A DNA stretch of 53,421 nucleotides from the NCBI RefSeq assembly GCF_900101395.1, contig NZ_FMZO01000020.1, positions 21,339-74,759 on the forward strand, given 5' to 3'. Origin of the DNA: Niabella drilacis (GTDB lineage Bacteria; Bacteroidota; Bacteroidia; Chitinophagales; Chitinophagaceae). Both the position numbers and the translations under genes were made by a program. This document shows, piece after piece, positions 47,690 to 53,421 of this stretch (its first letter is position 1; each line of letters begins with the position of its first letter). The notes under the pieces were generated by a model that worked only from the letters and a program-made list of their open reading frames with translations, did no database searches and was not told the origin of the DNA.

Positions 47690-47785
47690 GGGCGTGTACG
47701 GGGAATGGTGAATAGGGAGGCGGAAATCATGGATGCCCTCTTTTTGCATTGATTTAGTGGAACATTGTTTTCCAAAATAAACCGT

Positions 47786-50005
47786 ATGAGATTATTTATA
47801 TCTGTTGTCTTATCATTCCCGATTTTAATTTCCTGTAAATCACAAAGCCAAACAAGCTCCCGCAACCTTAGTTTTGAAAACGTCTCTGGAGATTCTGCCA
47901 TTGGGTGGCAGGCTAATAGCCGGAATGACAGCTCAATATATGAGGCTGCATTAGATGCTGAAACCGTCAAAGACGGACGTTATGCTGCGTCCATTAGATA
48001 TAAAGGTGGCAAACCCGGTTTTGCCACCTGGAGGAGTGCTATACGTGAAAAATACGCGGGCGACAGTATTACACTCTCCGGCTTTATTAAAACAGAGAAT
48101 GTAACAGATGGTTTTGCCGGATTGTTTTTGGGGGTAGAACGAGGATTGGCTTTCGATAATATGAGTAATAAAGGCGTAAAAGGCACCACCGACTGGACAG
48201 AATATAAGATAACACTTCCTCTATTCCCTGAAAAGCAGGAAAGAATTCTATTTGGCGGCATATTGTCGGGAAAAGGGAAAATGTGGATGGACAGCCTTAA
48301 AATATCCATTGACGGAAAGGATATTGCTGAACTAAAGCCCATTGATAATACGCCGGCTTACAAGGATCATGAATATACCCCCGGTTCCCGGATAGAGATA
48401 AGCAGTTTGGATAGCAATAAGATAAATACCCTGTACCAGGTAGGCCTGATCTGGGGCTTTTTAAAATATTATCATCCCGGCATTGCTAAAGGTGATTATA
48501 ACTGGGATTATGCACTTTTTAGGGTATTGCCAAAAATATTAAATGCATCTGAAGCAGGAAAAGATGCGCTTTTATGCAACTGGATCGATACACTGGGGGC
48601 TTTAAAAAGTGCCGGGAAGCAGCAGACCATTGACAGTTCCATATTAAAAACAGACCTGGCATGGATAACTCAATCTGGTTTTTCCGAAAAGCTTCAGGCA
48701 TCACTATGGAACGTAAAAAATGCTGAAAGACCAGGAACGGAGCAATATTATGTAACAAAAGGACCGGCAGGCAACGTGGTTTTTAAAAATGAACGACCGT
48801 ATCAGTACCTCCCCTACACGGACGACGGGTTTCAGCTGTTGGCGCTGTACCGCTACTGGAACATGGTGCAATATTTTTTTCCGTACAGGGATCTGATCGG
48901 AGAAGATTGGAAAAATACCCTGCGAAAATTTATTCCAAAATTCCTGAATGCCAGTAATGAACTGGAATACAAATTAGCGGTGCTTGAACTTTGCGGGCAA
49001 ATACATGATACCCATGCTCAGGTGAATCAAGATTATGCTTTATATCATTTTTTTGGTACCCGGTATATACCCGTAAAGGTTCAATTTGTTGATGAAAAAC
49101 CCATAGTTGCCGGGTATCTTAATAAAGAGTTAGCTATAAAAAACGGCTTTCAGATTGGTGATCAAATAACAAAAATAAATAACCAGCCGGTTGAAGCGGT
49201 CATTGAGCATCTTGCAACATATACGCCCGCATCTAACCGGTGGACACAGCTGAGGGATATTGCCCGCAATATCACCAGGACAAATGACAGTACGCTGCAG
49301 GTGGAAACTTTACGAAACGGGAAGAAAATAAGCCGCAAGGTTTCCAGCTATGGGGGCGATAAATTACAATTTGGAGAGGCTTTTAGTGCAGTGTCGGCCT
49401 CTGTTTATAAATGGGTGGCCAATGGAATAGGGTATATTAATAATGGCAAACTGAAACGCGATGATGTTGAAAAAATTTTTACCGAATTTAAAAGCGCCAA
49501 AGGCATTATAATCGATCTCAGGAATTATCCTTCAGACAATTTAGCGTATACTATTCCTCATTATCTCTTGTCAAAGGAGGCGCCCTTTGTAAAATTCCTG
49601 ATGCCTCAAATTGCCCAACCGGGTTCATTTTATTATGCGCCTCCGATGAAAGTAGGCAGCCCCTTTTCAGGACCTGTCACCAAACCTTATACCGGAAGAG
49701 TAGTGCTGCTGGTGAATGAAACAACCCAAAGTTCCTCTGAATTTCACGCTATGGCATACAGAACCTATCCCAATTGCGTTGTAATGGGTTCAAATACGGC
49801 CGGTGCAGATGGGAATGTATCCGAAATGATGCTCCCGGGCAATATCAAAACAAGATTCAGCGGTATCGGGATCTGTTACCCTGATGGAACGCCCACACAA
49901 AGAACGGGAATCGTACCTGATATAGTAGTAAAACCCACGATAGCCGGAATCATCAGCAATAAAGATGAGGTATTGGAGAAAGCCATTCAACTGTTATCGA
50001 AATAA
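47786..50005 (+). CDS. S41-family (C-terminal processing-type) peptidase, lipoprotein
   Basis: The 739-aa protein (ATG at 47786) has a lipoprotein signal with lipobox ISC near residue 17, an N-terminal beta-sandwich that resembles a carbohydrate-binding module (LSFENVSGDSAIGWQAN near 28), a middle helical region, a PDZ-like domain (KNGFQIGDQITKINNQPVEA near 452) and an S41 catalytic domain. This shows IIDLRNYPSDN near 575, the nucleophile region TTQSSSEFHAMAY near 648 and GIGICYPDGTPTQRTGIVPD near 690. It probably cleaves proteins in the cell envelope. The family is clear; the substrate is unknown. Confidence 0.9.
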   Translation: MRLFISVVLSFPILISCKSQSQTSSRNLSFENVSGDSAIGWQANSRNDSSIYEAALDAETVKDGRYAASIRYKGGKPGFATWRSAIREKYAGDSITLSGFIKTENVTDGFAGLFLGVERGLAFDNMSNKGVKGTTDWTEYKITLPLFPEKQERILFGGILSGKGKMWMDSLKISIDGKDIAELKPIDNTPAYKDHEYTPGSRIEISSLDSNKINTLYQVGLIWGFLKYYHPGIAKGDYNWDYALFRVLPKILNASEAGKDALLCNWIDTLGALKSAGKQQTIDSSILKTDLAWITQSGFSEKLQASLWNVKNAERPGTEQYYVTKGPAGNVVFKNERPYQYLPYTDDGFQLLALYRYWNMVQYFFPYRDLIGEDWKNTLRKFIPKFLNASNELEYKLAVLELCGQIHDTHAQVNQDYALYHFFGTRYIPVKVQFVDEKPIVAGYLNKELAIKNGFQIGDQITKINNQPVEAVIEHLATYTPASNRWTQLRDIARNITRTNDSTLQVETLRNGKKISRKVSSYGGDKLQFGEAFSAVSASVYKWVANGIGYINNGKLKRDDVEKIFTEFKSAKGIIIDLRNYPSDNLAYTIPHYLLSKEAPFVKFLMPQIAQPGSFYYAPPMKVGSPFSGPVTKPYTGRVVLLVNETTQSSSEFHAMAYRTYPNCVVMGSNTAGADGNVSEMMLPGNIKTRFSGIGICYPDGTPTQRTGIVPDIVVKPTIAGIISNKDEVLEKAIQLLSK

Positions 50006-50198
50006 AGATCGTATATCTGATACTCGTATAGGTCTATAAGGCCGCCCTTCAATATTCTTTGAAAAACGCCATTATCCTTCATCTGGGTGACAAATCCTGT
50101 TTTTGTTCTGTCATTTCAAAACTGCCGGTAAAGATTGCGACTTTATCCGAAACCACAGTTAGCAGGTAATTCAATTCGCACAACGCCTCCTGCTCTAT
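49987..50198 (-). pseudogene. possible remnant of a small gene, two frames
   Basis: On the minus strand a protein-like stretch LCELNYLLTVVSDKVAIF..GSFEMTEQK breaks near 50108 and continues in another frame as TKTGFVTQMKDNGVFQRIL..LIDLYEYQIYDLYFDNS with a stop at 49987. It overlaps the end of the S41 gene by 19 bases. No start codon is visible. I cannot name a family; it is listed because the composition looks coding. Confidence 0.35.
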
Positions 50199-50274
50199 TC
50201 ACGGACGGCGGCTCCTCCGAACCATTTTTTTTACTACTTTAGTTGGATAACAATAATAGCAAAATAATAAACTG

Positions 50275-51264
50275 ATGAAATTTAATCCCTCGAGATACGC
50301 AGAAATGGAATACCGCAGGTGCGGTTTATCGGGTTTGAAATTGCCGGCTATTTCGCTGGGCTTGTGGCATAATTTCGGCGATGTAGATGATGAAAACGTT
50401 TACCGCAAAACCCTGCACAGCGCTTTTGACGCAGGCATCACGCATTTTGACCTGGCTAACAACTACGGACCTCCCCCGGGTTCTGCAGAGACCAATTTTG
50501 GAAAGCTCCTGCATACCGATTTCAAAAAGCACAGGGACGAACTGATCATTTCCACAAAGGCCGGTTACACCATGTGGGACGGTCCTTACGGGGATTGGGG
50601 ATCTAAAAAATACCTGGTTTCGAGCCTGGATCAAAGCCTGCGGCGGATGAAGCTGGAATATGTCGATATTTTTTATCATCACCGACCCGATCCGGAAACA
50701 CCGCTGGAAGAGACCATGACGGCGCTGGACCTGATCGTGAGGCAGGGAAAGGCCCTGTATGTGGGGCTCTCTAATTATCGCAGGGAAGAGGCTGCAAAGG
50801 CTTTTAAGATATTAAAAAAACTGGGTACCCCTTGCCTCATCCATCAGCCCAAGTACTCGATGTTCGAACGTTGGGTAGAAGATGGTTTGCTGGAGCTGCT
50901 GGAAAAAGAAGGTGTAGGCTGTATCCCTTTTTCTCCGCTGGCACAGGGTTTGCTGACCAACAAGTACCTGAAAGGGATCCCCAGGAACTCCAGGGCTGCC
51001 AAAAAGCATGGCTTTCTTCAGAAGGACCAGATCACAAAGGAGCGCCTGCAGCAGGTGCAGCAGCTGAATACGCTGGCTGTTGAACGCGGCCAAACCCTTG
51101 CTCAAATGGCCCTGGCCTGGCTTTTGAAAGATCCCGGAGTTACTTCTGTGCTGGTAGGAGCCAGTAGCAGTGCTCAGTTGCTGGATTCTGTTGGTTGCTT
51201 GAAAAACAGTACCTTTAGTAAGGAAGAACTGAGCCGGATCGGGCGTATTCTGAGAGAAATATAG
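50275..51264 (+). CDS. aldo/keto reductase (YghZ-like)
   Basis: The 329-aa protein has an NADPH-dependent aldo/keto reductase barrel. The catalytic tetrad is visible as ITHFDLANNYG (Asp and Tyr near residues 57-62), STKAGYTMW (Lys near 99) and FYHHRPDPETP (His near 133). The N-terminus YRRCGLSGLKLPAISLGLW and the insertion GPPPGSAET match the YghZ/voltage-gated potassium channel beta-like AKR group, whose E. coli member reduces L-glyceraldehyde 3-phosphate and other small aldehydes. Residues near 265-285 (LVGASSSAQLLDSV) form the cofactor phosphate site. Confidence 0.92.
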   Translation: MKFNPSRYAEMEYRRCGLSGLKLPAISLGLWHNFGDVDDENVYRKTLHSAFDAGITHFDLANNYGPPPGSAETNFGKLLHTDFKKHRDELIISTKAGYTMWDGPYGDWGSKKYLVSSLDQSLRRMKLEYVDIFYHHRPDPETPLEETMTALDLIVRQGKALYVGLSNYRREEAAKAFKILKKLGTPCLIHQPKYSMFERWVEDGLLELLEKEGVGCIPFSPLAQGLLTNKYLKGIPRNSRAAKKHGFLQKDQITKERLQQVQQLNTLAVERGQTLAQMALAWLLKDPGVTSVLVGASSSAQLLDSVGCLKNSTFSKEELSRIGRILREI

Positions 51265-51300
51265 GTATTGACGGATCTGTTTATTTTAAAATCATTTCTG

Positions 51301-52032
51301 ATGAAATTAAAATATCAACTCCCTTTATGGAGCATGTTTTGCCTGATCCTGTTTGCCGGGTTTACAGGGCTGGATACAAAGACCCCGGTAACCGGAAGCT
51401 GGATGCATACCCGGGGAAATGAGACCTGGATACTGATGGCAGCAGATAATTACTGCATGATCGCACACTATGACGCTACCGGGAAAAGGTTTTTCAAAAC
51501 CTTTGGCGGGTTTCAGCGTATCGAGAAGGGCAAGCTACAGCTGAACTACCGTTTTCATTCGGATGATAAAAGCAAGACCGGTACCCGGGATGTTTTTACC
51601 TGGAATGTAAAAGGCGGAAAGGCACAAAGTGATCTATCCGGGGAAACCGGCGAATGGGTTAAAGTAGGGGAAGCCAATAATAGGATGACAGGGATCTGGC
51701 GTATCACCAAACGCAGGGAGGGCAATGATCTTAAGGACATAAAACTGGCGCCGAGGCGTACCCTTAAATTCCTCACCAATGACCGGTTTCAATGGGCTGC
51801 TATTAATGTGGAGACGGGAGAATTTTCGGGCACCGGCGGCGGCACTTATACATTTAAGGATGGGGTCTATACCGAAACGATCGGCTTTTTCTCAAGAGAC
51901 AGCTCAAGGGTTGGGATGAAGCTGGAATTTAATGACCGGCTGGATGGCCCCGACTGGGTACATACGGGATTGAGTTCCAAAGGCGACCCGATCTATGAAG
52001 TGTGGTCCAAAACTGCGGAAAGCGAGCGGTAG
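51301..52032 (+). CDS. hypothetical secreted protein
   Basis: With ATG at 51301 the protein is 243 aa and opens with a signal peptide (LPLWSMFCLILFAGFTGL). The rest looks like two copies of a small beta-barrel: VTGSWMHTRGNETWILMAAD near 28 and MTGIWRITKRREGND near 130, each followed by a FKT/FLT-type strand, which suggests a lipocalin-like or duplicated fold. No family is recognised with confidence. An upstream start at 51268 would add 11 residues before the signal. Confidence 0.65.
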   Translation: MKLKYQLPLWSMFCLILFAGFTGLDTKTPVTGSWMHTRGNETWILMAADNYCMIAHYDATGKRFFKTFGGFQRIEKGKLQLNYRFHSDDKSKTGTRDVFTWNVKGGKAQSDLSGETGEWVKVGEANNRMTGIWRITKRREGNDLKDIKLAPRRTLKFLTNDRFQWAAINVETGEFSGTGGGTYTFKDGVYTETIGFFSRDSSRVGMKLEFNDRLDGPDWVHTGLSSKGDPIYEVWSKTAESER

Positions 52033-52064
52033 GGGAATGATTTTTAATTTCGGCAAAAAACACA

Positions 52065-52072
52065 TACCTTTG
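52065..52072 (+). promoter_or_regulatory. candidate -7 box (TACCTTTG) for the toxin-antitoxin pair
   Basis: TACCTTTG matches TAnnTTTG, 16 bases before the antitoxin start codon. Confidence 0.6.
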
Positions 52073-52088
52073 TGACAAATGTCGTACT

Positions 52089-52544
52089 ATGAAAAAAAAC
52101 GTAAAGCGATATCCTGTTGCAGAAGATCCCCCACTTTCACTTGTTTCAGATTTTGAGGCTATTTATCAGGTGCCGGATAAAGCCACAAAAAGAGCACCTG
52201 CAGTGAAAGATTTTACCTATGCCCATTTCAGAAAAATAGCGGACCGGGCACCGTTTAGTCTGAATGAGTGGGCTGATCTTCTTTATATCTCCGAACGTTC
52301 GCTGCACCGGTATGCGAAAGAAGACGGAGGTTTTAATGGTTTGCAAATTGAACGGATCCTTTTACTTGCAAAGCTCATTGATATCGGCAATGAATTTTTT
52401 GGGAAGGATGGTTTTCGCCAATGGCTGCACAGCCACCCCTTTTCATTAAACGGGGCAATGGTACAGGAGTTGCTCTCCACTCATACCGGTATCCAGGAGG
52501 TTATTGGTCTGCTTCATCGTATGGAACACGGAATTTCTGCCTGA
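52089..52544 (+). CDS. Xre/MbcA/ParS-type antitoxin
   Basis: The 151-aa protein has an N-terminal helical DNA-binding region (FSLNEWADLLYISERSLHRY near residue 57) and a C-terminal MbcA/ParS/Xre toxin-binding domain (IERILLLAKLIDIGNEFFG near 85, FRQWLHSHPFSLNG near 107). In RES-Xre modules this protein blocks the toxin and represses the operon. The stop codon overlaps the toxin start by one base (TGATG), so the pair is translationally coupled. Confidence 0.9.
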   Translation: MKKNVKRYPVAEDPPLSLVSDFEAIYQVPDKATKRAPAVKDFTYAHFRKIADRAPFSLNEWADLLYISERSLHRYAKEDGGFNGLQIERILLLAKLIDIGNEFFGKDGFRQWLHSHPFSLNGAMVQELLSTHTGIQEVIGLLHRMEHGISA

Positions 52545-52999
52545 TGCTTGTTTATCGCCTGGTGCATGCACCCTACAGAGAAGATATATCCGGTTTTGGG
52601 GCCTTTTTGTTCGGAGGGCGCTGGAACTCAAAAGGGGTATATGCATTATACACCTCTGAACATATTTCCCTTGCTGCATTGGAAATTGTTGTAAACTACG
52701 ACAGGAGCCTGTATAAAATGCTGCCGGAGTACTATCTCCTGACCCTGAAAGTACCGGAGAGCCGGATGGTACAGATCCAGCAAAACGTATTAAAAGAAAA
52801 ATGGGCGGAGGATTTTGAATATACCCGCTTTATGGGCGACCAGTTCCTGCAGCAGCAGTCGCATCTTGCTTTAAGGGTACCCTCTGCGGTGATCCCCGAA
52901 GAATCAAACCTGCTGTTGAACCCACAGCACCCTGATTTCAGGAAAATAAAAATTACAGACTCCCGGCCCTATGGATTGGATAACCGGTTGTTTGGGTAG
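52544..52999 (+). CDS. RES-domain toxin
   Basis: The 151-aa protein carries the RES motif set: the arginine in LVYRLVH near residue 5, the GGRWNSKG block near 27, a glutamate in AALEIVVNY near 46, and a conserved serine in SHLALRVPSAV near 110. RES toxins such as Mbt degrade cellular NAD+, stopping growth when the antitoxin is lost. The start at 52544 is chosen because it couples to the antitoxin stop; the longer frame from 52421 reads through the antitoxin gene. Confidence 0.9.
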   Translation: MLVYRLVHAPYREDISGFGAFLFGGRWNSKGVYALYTSEHISLAALEIVVNYDRSLYKMLPEYYLLTLKVPESRMVQIQQNVLKEKWAEDFEYTRFMGDQFLQQQSHLALRVPSAVIPEESNLLLNPQHPDFRKIKITDSRPYGLDNRLFG

Positions 53000-53020
53000 G
53001 CAGATTCCAATGGTTGTTTC

Positions 53021-53103
53021 ATAATAAGCCGGCATCAAAATTATTTCTTTTCTCAGTCAGTGAGGACACAGACCGTGGCGTGGGCAGTGGTTTGTGTCCT
53101 CAC
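53021..53103. repeat. REP-like hairpin element, copy 2
   Basis: It matches 36047-36129 at 79 of 83 positions. The outer GTGAGGACAC/GTGTCCTCAC pairing is kept, but the flank that completes the second small hairpin in copy 1 is missing. It lies 21 bases after the toxin gene. Confidence 0.85.
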
Positions 53104-53113
53104 CAATGCTATT

Positions 53114-53158
53114 AAAATAAGGCGTATAATCACCTTATGGGGAAAAACGCCTTATTTT
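53114..53158. terminator. inverted repeat, likely terminator
   Basis: AAAATAAGGCGT (53114-53125) and ACGCCTTATTTT (53147-53158) are perfectly complementary, with A- and T-rich ends. It would end the toxin transcript and insulate the transposase fragment. Confidence 0.7.
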
Positions 53159-53178
53159 GTGTTTGAAAACTAAAATAT

Positions 53179-53421
53179 ATGTCAAAAGTAACAAAATCTG
53201 AAGGAGCGCGCAGTAGCGAAGGCTCTAAAAAAAATCTTTTCTTTTGTTGAGCGCCCCGTTCTGGATAAGCAATATCTTAACCGTTCGGTTGATTTTACCC
53301 GTAACACCAAACTTAGCTTTTCATCCATTGTCCTGAAGATTGTTCATGGTTTTACCGATTCTGTGGAGTATGAACTATCTGCGTTTTTACCCCGGCTCAA
53401 CCTGAAGTCTATAACCGGGAG
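53179..53421 (+). pseudogene. N-terminal part of an IS4-like transposase, frameshifted
   Basis: From the ATG at 53179 the frame reads MSKVTKS and then stops early, but one base over it continues as KERAVAKALKKIFSFVE, DKQYLNRSVDFTRNTKLSFS and VEYELSAFLPRLN to the window edge, typical of IS4-type transposase N-termini. A single extra base near 53200 explains the break. The remainder lies outside the window, so decay versus sequencing error cannot be decided. Confidence 0.5.

Noticed and set aside
53221-53240. Programmed frameshift at the A8 run of the transposase fragment
   Set aside because: The shift needed is +1, not the usual -1, and the frame change fits better near 53200, before the A-run.

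Overview
The window looks like chromosomal DNA from a Bacteroidota member, most likely family Chitinophagaceae (a Niabella/Niastella-like soil bacterium). The reasons are the Bacteroidota-type RpoB and RpoC, the TAnnTTTG -7 promoter boxes ahead of many genes, a LytS/LytTR-type two-component pair, a tRNA-Thr/Tyr/Gly/Thr-tuf-tRNA-Trp-secE-nusG block, many lipoproteins, and a large Ig-repeat surface protein. The genus is an inference from gene content, not a database match.

Layout. 0-5.2 kb: a class A penicillin-binding protein, a phosphosulfolactate-synthase-like gene (comA) overlapping aroE, and a JmjC-like cupin. 5.5-12.1 kb: a surface-glycan cluster of three glycosyltransferases, a WbsX/GH99-like protein and an MsbA-type ABC exporter. 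12.09-13.35 kb: four tandem copies of an approximately 310-bp non-coding unit plus a truncated fifth. 13.7-16.1 kb: rplK-rplA-rplJ-rplL ending in a strong terminator. 16.1-16.7 kb: a small GxxExxY/PD-(D/E)XK nuclease-like gene between two near-identical 85-bp palindromic repeats, then an HhH (ComEA-like) gene. 18.1-23.8 kb: a 1,520-aa secreted repeat protein and a membrane-anchored partner. 23.9-32.4 kb: rpoB-rpoC. 32.3-34.8 kb: a LytTR response regulator and its histidine kinase. 35.1-36.6 kb: a lipoprotein and a dead methyltransferase gene carrying a REP-like hairpin element. 36.6-39.8 kb: tRNA cluster, tuf, tRNA-Trp, secE, nusG. 39.9-53.4 kb: OmpH-like protein, amino-acid permease, lipoproteins, a UbiA-like/unknown/pdxJ operon, a LuxE/PaaK-like protein, PBP4-type carboxypeptidase, S41 protease, aldo-keto reductase, an Xre-RES toxin-antitoxin pair, a second copy of the hairpin element, and the start of an IS4-like transposase at the edge.

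The most striking feature is that the usual single block tRNAs-tuf-trpT-secE-nusG-rplKAJL-rpoBC is cut into three same-strand pieces in a new order: rplKAJL, then rpoBC, then tRNAs-tuf-secE-nusG. The first two pieces have their own promoter-like box, as does the tRNA cluster, and all three end in clear hairpin terminators. The joints hold repeats and gene wreckage: the 310-bp array before rplK, the GxxExxY/85-bp repeat unit after rplL, and the dead methyltransferase, REP-like element and degenerate tRNA-Thr copy before the tRNA cluster. The best candidates for something undescribed are the 310-bp tandem array, the GxxExxY gene with its palindromic repeats (dispersed copies also at the window start and near 40.7 kb), and the twin-hairpin element with complementary loops.
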